This document shows positions 55,835 through 64,000 of a DNA stretch of 64,000 nucleotides, one piece after another. Position 1 is the stretch's first letter, and every line of letters begins with the position of its first letter. Both the position numbers and the translations under genes were made by a program. The DNA is from DAOQVR01 sp035341665. Lineage in GTDB: Bacteria; Chloroflexota; Anaerolineae; JAAYZQ01. The notes below the pieces were generated by a model, which was not told the origin of the DNA, did no database searches, and was given only the letters and a program-made list of their open reading frames with translations. The stretch lies in assembly GCA_035341665.1 (NCBI GenBank), contig DAOQVR010000004.1, positions 186,001-250,000 of the forward strand. The letters run 5' to 3'.

Positions 55835-57570
55835 TAGCGGTCTACCTCCCCAAGCGTGATGTCGATGGTGCCGAGAAGGACGATGGCGTCGGCCAGTAGG
55901 TGCCCGACCGACATGCGCTCCAGAGCGCCGAGGTTGATGTAGCTCGGGCTGCGCACGTGGTAGCGGTAAGCATTCGTACCGCCGTCGCTGACCAGGTAAA
56001 AGCCCAGCTCGCCCTTCGGGTGCTCAACCCGACTGTACCACTCGCCGGCAGGCACTTTCGGATTCCAGGCTTTTTTCCCGGCTCGGACCTCGCCGTGCGC
56101 CGGAATGCGGTGGAGCGCCTGGCGCAAGATCTTGATCGACTCGTGCATCTCATCTCGACGCTGCAAGTAACGGTCGTAGACGTCACCTGTGGAGTGGGTC
56201 GGCACGTCAAAGTCAAACGATTCATAGATGGAGTACGGCTCGACCTTGCGGATATCGTAGCGCAAGCCGGCGGCTCGGATGTTGGGGCCGGTGATGGAAT
56301 AGTTCGCCATCTCCTGCCAGGTCATGGCACCGACCCCGCGGGCGCGGGCGATAAAGATCTCATTGTCGGTCAGCAGCGTGTTGAACTCGTCAAGCTTGCG
56401 ATCCAGCCGGTCAACCTCCTGGCTGCACCACTTGAGCCACTCGGGGGTCACATCGCGCACAACGCCGCCGAAGCGGAAGTAGTTGACCATCAGGCGGGAG
56501 CCGGAGGCGGCCTCGAAGAGGTCCAGGACGCGCTCGCGTTCATTGAACGCATAGACGAAGGGGGTGAGCATGGCGCCCAGGTCGTTGAACAGAAAGCCGG
56601 TCCACAGCAAATGGTTGACGACGCGCGTCAGCTCGCCCATGATGACACGGATATACTCGGCGCGCTCCGGCACCTCGACCCCCATCATCTTCTCCACCGC
56701 CGTAGCGTAGGCGAAATTGTTGTACATGGGGCAGAGGTAGTCGAGGCGGTCGGTGTAGGGCATGTTGCCGGTCCACAGGTTGCGCTCAGCGATCTTCTCG
56801 TGGCAGCGGTGGAGCTGGCCGAGCATCGGCGTGACCGACGTGACCGTCTCGCCCTGGAGGCCGACGAGCATGCGAAACACCCCATGGGTGGAGGGGTGCT
56901 GCGGGCCGATGTTCACATAGACCTGGTCTGTGCCGATGCCGTTGACGTCGATCTTGGCGCCGGGAAGTACATCCAGTTCGGGGATCGGTTGCCACCTGTC
57001 CGGCGATGGATCAAAGCCCTCAGGGTACCGAAGGTTCGCCCGCCAGCGGACACGCTGCTCCGCGGTGCGTGGCTGCACATCGCCCGCGGCCGGCCAGCGG
57101 CTGGAGTAGGGCTTGTGCTCCTCCGTGTAGTAGGCTTCGTGGTAGTCCTTCCGCAGCGGGTAGCCGTCAAAACCCTCCCAAAGGAAGATACGCCGCAGGC
57201 TCGGGTGTCCGTCGAAGCGGATACCGAACATGTCGTAGGCTTCCAGCTCCTGGAAGTCGGCTCCCTTGAATACGGGAACGAGGCTCGGAACGTGCGGATC
57301 GGCACGGTCGGGCAGGCGCACCTTCAGCGATAGGCCGGGGCCGGCCAGGCTTCCGTCAGAGGCGTACAGGTTGTAGACGACTTCGAGGCGGTCGGGGTAG
57401 TCCGTGGCGGTCAGGTTGGTGAGCCAATCGAAGCCGGCGCCCTGCAGGTGCCGCATGGCGTCCAGCAGGGAGCCAGGAGCGACGACTAGCCAGTCGCCGT
57501 CGCGGTCGACGACGGCACCGGGGACCGCTTCTCTAAGTTGTGCCTGGATCTGGTCCAGATCAAGTGCCAT
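55834..57570 (-). CDS. nuoCD: NADH-quinone oxidoreductase fused subunits C and D
   Basis: 578 residues from ATG 57570 (GGGAGAGAAG). Residues 1 to about 170 are the 30-kDa NuoC subunit (YDMFGIRFDGHPSLRRIFLWEGF and GYPLRKDYHE). From about 190 the 49-kDa NuoD follows (NIGPQHPSTHGVFRML, LTRVVNHLLW, GPNIRAAGLRYD). NuoD lines the quinone site. The fusion occurs in several phyla. Between nuoB and nuoI in one operon. Confidence 0.95.
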   Translation of the reverse strand: MALDLDQIQAQLREAVPGAVVDRDGDWLVVAPGSLLDAMRHLQGAGFDWLTNLTATDYPDRLEVVYNLYASDGSLAGPGLSLKVRLPDRADPHVPSLVPVFKGADFQELEAYDMFGIRFDGHPSLRRIFLWEGFDGYPLRKDYHEAYYTEEHKPYSSRWPAAGDVQPRTAEQRVRWRANLRYPEGFDPSPDRWQPIPELDVLPGAKIDVNGIGTDQVYVNIGPQHPSTHGVFRMLVGLQGETVTSVTPMLGQLHRCHEKIAERNLWTGNMPYTDRLDYLCPMYNNFAYATAVEKMMGVEVPERAEYIRVIMGELTRVVNHLLWTGFLFNDLGAMLTPFVYAFNERERVLDLFEAASGSRLMVNYFRFGGVVRDVTPEWLKWCSQEVDRLDRKLDEFNTLLTDNEIFIARARGVGAMTWQEMANYSITGPNIRAAGLRYDIRKVEPYSIYESFDFDVPTHSTGDVYDRYLQRRDEMHESIKILRQALHRIPAHGEVRAGKKAWNPKVPAGEWYSRVEHPKGELGFYLVSDGGTNAYRYHVRSPSYINLGALERMSVGHLLADAIVLLGTIDITLGEVDR

Positions 57571-57636
57571 GCTTCTCTCCCTTAGATCGGTAACAAGACC
57601 TGGCACGTCTTGAAGAGCTGTCAGGTCTAGGCAGGG

Positions 57637-58275
57637 CTAGGATGAGTCCTCCAAAGATCCTTCGCCGGCTGCGGCGCTGATCTCGGCGATCCGCCGGACG
57701 TCGACAAGGTCTGGCCCGCCGATCATGGGCACCGGCACCTCCGGGACAGCCTCCTTGCGGTACCAGCGGACCTGGTCGATGCGCTCGCCCTGGATCTTCT
57801 TGTGGAGCAGGATGTAGGCGTTGAGCGTCGCTTCGGGCGTGGGCGGGCAGCCGGGGATGTACAGATCGACCGGCAGAAACGTATCCACGCCTGACACGAC
57901 GTTGTAGCCTTCTTTGAAAGGTCCGCCGCCACAGGCACAGGCGCCCATCGAGATGACATACTTCGGCTCGGCCATCTGGTTGTAGAGGGCGACGATCTTG
58001 GTGATCATCTTCTTGGTGACGGTACCGGAGATGACGATCAGGTCGGCCTGCCGAGGGCTGGCGCGAGCCAGGTCCATGCCAAAGCGCCCCATATCGTAGC
58101 GGGAGGCACCGGCGGCCATGAACTCGATCGCGCAGCAGGCGACGCCGAAGAACATGGGCCAGAGCGAGTACTTGCGTCCCCAGCCATACACCTGGCTGAG
58201 ACGGGTGAGGAAGACATTGCCCTTGAGATCCTCGGGAACCTCGATCGCGACAGGCTCCGGGATGTCGTCACTCAT
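57637..58275 (-). CDS. nuoB: NADH-quinone oxidoreductase subunit B
   Basis: 212 residues from ATG 58275, with AAGGAGAGGG upstream. The N2 cluster cysteines are present: the tandem Cys in GVACCAIEF, GACACGGGPF and PGCPPTPE. First gene of the operon nuoB-nuoCD-nuoI-PHP-Cys protein-flavoprotein, driven by a consensus promoter. nuoA, normally just upstream, is absent here, as are the membrane and NADH-module genes. Confidence 0.96.
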   Translation of the reverse strand: MSDDIPEPVAIEVPEDLKGNVFLTRLSQVYGWGRKYSLWPMFFGVACCAIEFMAAGASRYDMGRFGMDLARASPRQADLIVISGTVTKKMITKIVALYNQMAEPKYVISMGACACGGGPFKEGYNVVSGVDTFLPVDLYIPGCPPTPEATLNAYILLHKKIQGERIDQVRWYRKEAVPEVPVPMIGGPDLVDVRRIAEISAAAGEGSLEDSS

Positions 58276-58318
58276 GCGGTCCCTCTCCTTCGAGCGATGT
58301 TGAAAGCAAGCGGCGCCG

Positions 58319-58347
58319 ATTATAGCAGGGAGCGGGCCCGTTGTCAA
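58319..58347 (-). promoter_or_regulatory. Consensus promoter of the nuoB operon
   Basis: Minus-strand TTGACA (58347-58342), 17 bp, TATAAT (58324-58319): a perfect sigma70 match about 45 bp before nuoB. Confidence 0.88.
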
Positions 58348-58501
58348 GGGGGGTTGCTGGGAAGTGCCAGGGCGCGGCCGGTGTGGCCCGTCGGAGCACC
58401 CCGCCTCCTGCTGTGTCGCCGCGAGCGATGGGCGGCGTGTGCCTCGCCAATTGCCCGGCCGTGCCCAAGCCGCGGCCCGTGTGCAGGGCCCCGGCAGCTG
58501 C

Positions 58502-61500
58502 TCAGTCCCCTCCCCGGTTCGACCGCAGCCAGGTGAGCCGCGAGGAAAAGCTGCTGGGGCTCAACGGAATGCCGGTTGGCCGACCCTTGGCATCTTGCCC
58601 CGTCTGGCGCATGACTTGCACCGACCAACGCAACAGGCCGTCGTCGGCAAGGTCGGGCAGGTAGGCGTGGTCGCTCAGGCGCCAGCTCGTCTCGCGTGTC
58701 CAGGGTATCTCGTCGAGCCAGGTGGAGCCATCGTGCGTGTACAAGACCGTTATGGCGTAGAAGGCGTCCGCCGGCTTGCCCGGCACCGGGTGCCACTCTA
58801 GCCGTATAGGGTCGTCCCGAAACAGGACGGAGCCGTCCGGAGGGGAAATGAGCCCAGGCGCAGGTAGGGTGGGAGCAGGGGTAGGAGTAGCGGTAGAGGC
58901 CGGGCGCCGCGTCGGCTTGGGCGTCGGACTGCCTGGGCGCGTGGAAGTAGGCAGGACCATGAGTGAGGGCATGGCTGTGACTGTAGGCGAGGGTTTCGCC
59001 GTGATTGTGGCGGAGGCGGTCGGGGCGCTGGCCGCCACTTCGGTGGGCCTGCCGGTCGCTGCAAGTGCCGCCGTGCTCGAGGGGGTGGGTATTGGCGTGG
59101 GACTGGGCAGGAGGGTCGGCACGGCTGTGGGCGTCGGGACGGCCGTGGGCTCGGAGGTTGCGGTAGCCGGCACAGCCGTCGCCTCGGCCGCCGTCTCCAC
59201 CTTCGTTGCCACAGCTGCGGCGCCACCCGAGGACTCGGGCTCGGTGCCCGTGTCGATCTCGGCAAATGCGCTCATGCCCCAGCGCAAGCCGTCACCAGCC
59301 GGCGCCTCCAGCTCGATGCTCACCTTGTAGACGGTGTCCCCCCGCCGCTCTGTGGCGACCTGAGCCACACGATACACCCTACCCGACAGCACCGCGCCAT
59401 TCAGGGCGTCCACCGTAACGGCTGCCCGCTGTCCAACTCTGACTCGGCTGACATCCACTTCCGAGAGATCCTCGGTCTCGGCCCGGAGCCGGCTGAGGTC
59501 GCCCAACCGGACGGCCAGGGTCGCAGGCTGTGCCACCTCGCCAACGTCCACCAGGACGGCCGCCACGGTCCCGCTGAACAGAGCTTTCAGCGTAGCGTTC
59601 TCGAGAGCGTTCTTCGCTGATGCCAGGAACGAATTCGCCTCTGCGACTGCCGCCCGGGCTGCGACGAGGTCCTCTTCGCGGCTTCCGGCCTTCAGGATGT
59701 CCAGCTCGGCCTGAGCCTGCCAGACCTGCGCTTTGGCCATCTCCACTTGGGACTCGGCCTGCTTGAGCTGTGCCTCGGCGGTGCGCACACTGGCCTGCGC
59801 CACAAGCTCGCGTGCCTGGGCCTGAGAAACCTGCGCCTGGGCGGTCTCCATGTCCGATGAGGCCTGCGTCACCGCTGCCCGAGCCGCCTCAAGGTCCTCG
59901 GCGCCCGTTCCCGCAGTCAGCCCTTCAAGCTCCAGCTCCGCGATGTCCACCATGTTCTCCAGAGCTGCCACTTTTCCCTCGAGGAAGGCGCGGGCCATGT
60001 CTTTGAGCATCTCGACGATGTGTAGCTGCGCGGCCGCCAGCTCCACTCGCTTCTGGCCAATCGCGAGATCGAGAGGGGTTGCCCCGTTCTTCGCCTTATC
60101 CAACCTTGCCTTCGCCGCGCTCCACGCGCCCTGCATCACGGCCAGCTGACCACCCGCCATCTGAGTGTCGGCTCTTGCGGCCAGCACCTCGGCCTGCGCG
60201 ATGGCCAGCTGTGCCTCAACGACCACCACGGCCCCCTCGGCCGAACGCACGTCTGCCTCCGCGATCGCCACAGCACTCTCGGCCGACGCCACCTCCTCCG
60301 GGCGGGCGCCTGACTCCGTCATCGCCAGATTGGCATCCGCCTGCGCAAGCCCTGCCTCAGCCTGAAGAACGGCCTGCTCCAGGTCCTGCGCTTCCATCTT
60401 GACCAGGTCCTGTCCGGCCATCACCTCATCTCCCTCGGCAACCAGCACCTCCTGCACGCGGCCGAGGGTCTTGAAGCTCAGATCGGCACTTCTTCCGGGG
60501 ACAATGACCGCCTGTGCAGAGACCACGTCATCCCCGAAGATGCTCACCCCTGCTTGGCCGCCCGCCGTCAAGGACTCGTGCCCCGTCTCTATCTCGGTCA
60601 ACGTGCTCATGCCCCAGCGGAGGCCGGCCTCGTTTCCAGACTCGAGGTCCAGGGTCACCCTGTACACGGTATCGCCCCGCTCCTCGGTGGCAACAGGTGA
60701 GATGCGAGCGACTGTGGCCGGTACCTCCTTGCCCTCCAGAGCATCTATGGTAATCGTCGCTTGCTGGCCGACCGCGACTCGGTTCACGTCCACTTCGCTC
60801 AGATTCTGGGTCTCCACCTGGAGCCGGCTCAGGTCGCCGAGGCGAAGTGCCAAGACCTGCGGACCGACGAGGTCTCCTTCGTCGACCAGGATGGCCCCAA
60901 CGGTACCGTCGAAGGGTGCCAGGAGCCGGGCATTTGCCACAGCGTTCTGTGCCTCGGCCAACGACGACTCGGCCAGTTTGGCCTGCGCCTCCAGGGAAGC
61001 CACTTGCTCGGCACGGCTTCCGGCCCTTGCCAGGTCGAGCTGGGCCTGGGCCTGCTCCTGCTGGGCCTCAGACTTGCTCGCTTGGGCCTGGGCCTGCATC
61101 AGCCCGCCTTGTGCCGCCCGTACCCCTGCCTCTGCCTGGCTTGCCTGCGCTTCAGCCTTGGCCACCAGGGCCTCGGCGACCTGAACATTGGCCAGGGCCT
61201 GCGCTGCCAGCGCCCTCGCCTCGGCGACGTCTTCCTTCCGGGCGCCGGACTTCACCCTCTGGAGGTTGAGCTCGGCGATCTCGACCTCTACCTCGTATTG
61301 CTCTGCCTCTCCGGCATAGGCCTGGCCGATCTTGGTCATGAGCTGCTTGTCGTACAGGGTGTTCTTGGCTGCTTCGAGCTGTTTCTCGGCGATCTGCAGA
61401 TCGACCGCCGTAGGCTGCGCCAAGAGCTTGTTGTAGACGGCCTGGGCTGCCTGATGGGAGGCGCGCGCAGACGCCAGCTGGCTCTCGGCAACGGAAATGG

Positions 61501-62029
61501 CATCCTCCGCAGACTGGAGATCTGCCTCGGCACCGGCAACCTCGCCTTCCGCGATGGCCACCGCTCCGAAGACCGCACTTGCTGCTGCCTCTGCAACCGT
61601 CAGTCCTGCCTCGGCGGCCGCTATCTCCTCCGGCCGAGCCCCCGCTTTGGCTTTGGCAAGCTGCGCCTGCGCTGACTCGAGACGCGACTGGGCCTGGAGA
61701 ACGGCCTGCTCTAGGTCGTCGGTCTCCAGCACCGCCAGCTCCTGTCCGGCGACGACCGCGTCGCCCTCGGAAACCAGCACTCCGCGCACGCGGCCGGAGC
61801 CCAGAAAGCTGAGATCGGCCTTCCGAAAAGGCGCGACTACCCCCTCGGCCGACACCGTATCGGGACTGGACACACCCTGTAGAGGCGTGGAAGGTGCAGG
61901 GGTAGCCTGCCCCCTCTGCCAGGGAAGGCTGCACGCGGAGACAGAAGGCAACAAGAGCATGCTCAAAGCGACCAGGATCAGAAGCCGGCGACGGGTAGTC
62001 AAATCAGGAGTACTCCTCTTTGTGATCAC
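58502..62029 (-). CDS. Lipoprotein with two fused HlyD-type membrane-fusion modules
   Basis: About 1175 residues from GTG 62029, overlapping the regulator stop (GTGA); TTG 61999 with AGAGGAG is an alternative. A lipoprotein signal peptide ends at VSAC (Cys about 33). Module 1 (about 55-480) and module 2 (about 495-960) each have a lipoyl half-motif, a very long Ala/Gln/Glu-rich coiled-coil hairpin, the second lipoyl half and a beta-barrel. The second halves LLAPFDGTVGAILVDEGDLV and LKALFSGTVAAVLVDVGEV show the duplication. A Pro/Thr-rich linker (about 975-1075) precedes a beta-sandwich-like C-terminal domain. Adaptors of this type link inner-membrane transporters to the envelope. No transporter is adjacent. 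Confidence 0.8.
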   Translation of the reverse strand: MITKRSTPDLTTRRRLLILVALSMLLLPSVSACSLPWQRGQATPAPSTPLQGVSSPDTVSAEGVVAPFRKADLSFLGSGRVRGVLVSEGDAVVAGQELAVLETDDLEQAVLQAQSRLESAQAQLAKAKAGARPEEIAAAEAGLTVAEAAASAVFGAVAIAEGEVAGAEADLQSAEDAISVAESQLASARASHQAAQAVYNKLLAQPTAVDLQIAEKQLEAAKNTLYDKQLMTKIGQAYAGEAEQYEVEVEIAELNLQRVKSGARKEDVAEARALAAQALANVQVAEALVAKAEAQASQAEAGVRAAQGGLMQAQAQASKSEAQQEQAQAQLDLARAGSRAEQVASLEAQAKLAESSLAEAQNAVANARLLAPFDGTVGAILVDEGDLVGPQVLALRLGDLSRLQVETQNLSEVDVNRVAVGQQATITIDALEGKEVPATVARISPVATEERGDTVYRVTLDLESGNEAGLRWGMSTLTEIETGHESLTAGGQAGVSIFGDDVVSAQAVIVPGRSADLSFKTLGRVQEVLVAEGDEVMAGQDLVKMEAQDLEQAVLQAEAGLAQADANLAMTESGARPEEVASAESAVAIAEADVRSAEGAVVVVEAQLAIAQAEVLAARADTQMAGGQLAVMQGAWSAAKARLDKAKNGATPLDLAIGQKRVELAAAQLHIVEMLKDMARAFLEGKVAALENMVDIAELELEGLTAGTGAEDLEAARAAVTQASSDMETAQAQVSQAQARELVAQASVRTAEAQLKQAESQVEMAKAQVWQAQAELDILKAGSREEDLVAARAAVAEANSFLASAKNALENATLKALFSGTVAAVLVDVGEVAQPATLAVRLGDLSRLRAETEDLSEVDVSRVRVGQRAAVTVDALNGAVLSGRVYRVAQVATERRGDTVYKVSIELEAPAGDGLRWGMSAFAEIDTGTEPESSGGAAAVATKVETAAEATAVPATATSEPTAVPTPTAVPTLLPSPTPIPTPSSTAALAATGRPTEVAASAPTASATITAKPSPTVTAMPSLMVLPTSTRPGSPTPKPTRRPASTATPTPAPTLPAPGLISPPDGSVLFRDDPIRLEWHPVPGKPADAFYAITVLYTHDGSTWLDEIPWTRETSWRLSDHAYLPDLADDGLLRWSVQVMRQTGQDAKGRPTGIPLSPSSFSSRLTWLRSNRGGD

Positions 62030-62700
62030 GAATTGCTCTTCGGCACCATGCCTGCGCGAATAGCATATGCCACAGCCTCCGTGCGCGAGTTGACGCCCAG
62101 CTTGTTCAAGATACTGGTGACGTGTGCCTTCACGGTTCGTTCGGTGATGCGCAGGTGGGCCGCGATCTCTTTGTTTGCGGCGCCTTCGGCCATCAGGACA
62201 AGCACTTCCTGTTCGCGTTGAGACAGCGCCAGGCCTATGCCCCTCTTGCTCTCCTCTGCGTGAGCCAGCAATGCTTCCAGGACCGTGGGCGGCAGCAAGG
62301 ACTCGCCCCGGGCCGCGGCACGCACGGCGCCGAAAAGCGCGTTGCGGCCCGCGTCCTTGAGCAAGTATCCACGCGCCCCCGCTCCAAGGCCCCGGAGGAT
62401 GTGCGCGTCATCATCGTAGGTCGTAAGGATGACGATCTCGACGCTCGGATAGAGGGCCTTGACCTGGCGGATGGCCTGGATCCCGTCCACGCCGGGCATG
62501 CGGAGGTCCATGAGCACGACATCGGGCATCAGAGTGCCGGCCAGCCGCACAGCTTCGGCACCGTCGGCCGCCTCGCCCACAAGGAGGATGTCGTCGGCCA
62601 CGCCGAGGATACTACGGAGCCCTTCGCGAACCACCAGGTGATCGTCGGCAATGACCACACGGATGGGTGCCGAGGTGCCAAAGTCGCCGCACTCGGTCAT
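62026..62700 (-). CDS. NarL/LuxR-type response regulator
   Basis: 224 residues. Receiver domain with phospho-accepting Asp65 in VLMDLRMPG, acidic pocket ADDH and Lys in LLKDAG. LuxR helix-turn-helix at about 156-220 (LSQREQEVLVLMAEG, ITERTVKAHVTSILNKLG). The ATG overlaps the kinase stop by 4 bp. Activated by the adjacent kinase, it most likely controls its own operon, including the adaptor gene. Confidence 0.93.
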   Translation of the reverse strand: MTECGDFGTSAPIRVVIADDHLVVREGLRSILGVADDILLVGEAADGAEAVRLAGTLMPDVVLMDLRMPGVDGIQAIRQVKALYPSVEIVILTTYDDDAHILRGLGAGARGYLLKDAGRNALFGAVRAAARGESLLPPTVLEALLAHAEESKRGIGLALSQREQEVLVLMAEGAANKEIAAHLRITERTVKAHVTSILNKLGVNSRTEAVAYAIRAGMVPKSNS

Positions 62701-63962
62701 CGAATGGGCTCCTCACCGGCGAGCACGGCCCCGCCGCCGGTGGGCAGGCGAGGGGAGGCAGCGTCCTGGCCGGCCTCGAGCATGCGCTCGAAGGTGAGCA
62801 TCAGCGTCGTCCCGCCCTGCGGGGTGGAGTCCACGCGCAGGACCGCCCCGATTCGGTTGGCGCGCTCTACCATGCCCTGCAGCCCAAAGCACTCCGGTCG
62901 CTGCATGGCCCGCTCAACATCAAATCCCCTGCCGTCGTCCTGCAGCATCAGCCGCATCCGGTGGTCGCCCTGCACCAGCTCAATTCTGACATGACGCGCC
63001 TGAGCATGGCGCCTCACGTTGCTCAGACCTTCCTGGACGACGCGCAGCACGTCCTGTGCCACGTCTTGCCCGACCCGCGCTGCATCTCCATCAACCACAA
63101 GGTCGACGGAGACGCCCGAGGCAGACTCAAAGTCAGCGACCACGGCTGCCAATGCCCCGGCCAGGTCTCTCTGCTCCAGCGCGGGTGAGCGAAGCGCCTG
63201 GATGGCACGCCGTGATTCGTGCAATGTCTGCCGTGCGCGCTGCGCTGCCAGCTCGACAATCATCCGCGCCTCGGGGGAGCGGTCGTGTTCCAAGTGGGCG
63301 TCGGCGGCCTCGAGCTGCAGGATCACGCCGACCAATCCTTGCGACAACGTGTCGTGCATCTCACGCGCCATGCGCTGGCGCTCCTGGCTGATCGTCAGCG
63401 CTTCGATCTGGGCAGCAGACTCCTGCAGTCGTGCTTGGGCATCCTGAAGCTGCTGCACAAGCGCCTGCGCGTCTAGGCGTGTCCTGCCTTCGCGCACCAA
63501 CACAAGGGCGTAGAGCATTAATCCAAAAGAGAGCCCCGCCATCAGCGGTAAAGACTGCACAATCGCCGGCAAGCCCCAGACCAAGATCGCGCTTAGCGCC
63601 ATGGAGCCTAGGTAGTAGGCAGCTGAGAGGACGATTGGACGCCACTCAGGCCAGAGCAGCGCAGCCGTCTCCGCCACTAGGGTCACCCACAGGCCGATCG
63701 CGAGCCGTTGCTCGGAGGTAAGAAAGCTGATCGCAATGACGAGCGCAGATTGAACGACACAGTAGGTAACCCGATTCCGAGGGCCCAGCGGCCCTCGCGC
63801 CGTGAGGCGAAAACCAAACCAGTGCAGCACCGTGTGCACGGTCATCAAGATGGCAAAGAGCGCCAAGCGTACGGGTCCCATCGCCGCCGCATGCGAGCGC
63901 GCGACGATGACACCCAGCGTGGCAAAAGAGAGGGACATGAACAGGTACAGGGCGCCTGCCAT
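62697..63962 (-). CDS. Sensor histidine kinase (HisKA_3, DesK/LiaS-like)
   Basis: 421 residues. Six hydrophobic segments in the first 165 residues form a membrane sensor with almost no extracytoplasmic loop. A short coiled coil leads to the HisKA_3 box ERQRMAREMHDTLSQG (phospho-His about 203). The ATPase domain has EGLSNVRRHAQA and DDGRGF. Such intramembrane-sensing kinases detect membrane or cell-wall stress. The start is ATG 63962 with only a weak ribosome site; the promoter lies beyond or at the window edge. Confidence 0.92.
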   Translation of the reverse strand: MAGALYLFMSLSFATLGVIVARSHAAAMGPVRLALFAILMTVHTVLHWFGFRLTARGPLGPRNRVTYCVVQSALVIAISFLTSEQRLAIGLWVTLVAETAALLWPEWRPIVLSAAYYLGSMALSAILVWGLPAIVQSLPLMAGLSFGLMLYALVLVREGRTRLDAQALVQQLQDAQARLQESAAQIEALTISQERQRMAREMHDTLSQGLVGVILQLEAADAHLEHDRSPEARMIVELAAQRARQTLHESRRAIQALRSPALEQRDLAGALAAVVADFESASGVSVDLVVDGDAARVGQDVAQDVLRVVQEGLSNVRRHAQARHVRIELVQGDHRMRLMLQDDGRGFDVERAMQRPECFGLQGMVERANRIGAVLRVDSTPQGGTTLMLTFERMLEAGQDAASPRLPTGGGAVLAGEEPIR

Positions 63963-64000
63963 GGTTGCTGTCGCCCGGTCTGGCCAGCCAAAGAGCCGAT

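Overview
The window is GC-rich chromosomal DNA of a bacterium. The layout suggests a Chloroflexota-like organism: NuoC and NuoD are fused, consensus sigma70-type promoters (TTGACA / 17-18 bp / TATAAT) are frequent, an all-in-one FadF-type Fe-S oxidoreductase is present, and one dehydrogenase closely resembles a Thermotoga polyol enzyme. The phylum is an inference from gene content, not a computed placement. I see no tRNA, rRNA, CRISPR array, insertion sequence or prophage.

Region by region. 1-2.5 kb: the 5' end of radC, a RipA-like membrane protein and a two-gene ABC-2 exporter. 2.5-8.6 kb: a decayed PD-(D/E)XK nuclease remnant, a secreted beta-propeller protein, and rpoB with its own promoter and terminator but no rpoC next to it. 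8.7-14.4 kb: a 1894-residue DUF4062 / STAND-NTPase / WD40 protein, the most striking single gene here. 14.6-31.1 kb: a carbohydrate catabolic region. One FGGY kinase on the + strand faces a 12-gene minus-strand operon (lacI-type regulator, three Zn dehydrogenases, sugar epimerase, FGGY kinase, two SDRs, class II aldolase, PHP protein, fused E1alpha-beta and E2 of a 2-oxoacid/acetoin dehydrogenase). It is headed by a consensus promoter whose start region is covered by two overlapping palindromic operators, so the regulator probably represses itself and the whole operon. A short hairpin motif (GGGCCTTG...) recurs in gaps of this region.

31-43 kb: a large membrane protein, a heterodimeric ABC exporter coupled to a pentapeptide-repeat protein, and a + strand operon of an FtsX-type permease followed by two tandem condensation-superfamily acyltransferases. 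43.5-50.4 kb: a DUF7662-like small protein, murJ, selA (so the organism probably makes selenoproteins), tatA behind a HEAT-like protein, and def. 50.5-58.3 kb: a FadF-like membrane Fe-S oxidoreductase, then a tight operon nuoB-nuoCD-nuoI-PHP phosphoesterase-Cys-rich protein-FAD amine oxidase from one consensus promoter. In it the PHP gene has its metal-binding motif upstream of any ATG/GTG/TTG and seems to start at ATC. 58.5-64 kb: a translationally coupled histidine kinase, response regulator and a lipoprotein made of two fused membrane-fusion-protein modules.

The best candidates for something new are the DUF4062-STAND-WD40 protein, the lacI-controlled polyol/sugar operon with its built-in 2-oxoacid dehydrogenase, the FtsX/tandem-acyltransferase operon, the kinase-regulator-double-adaptor operon, and the apparent ATC start.
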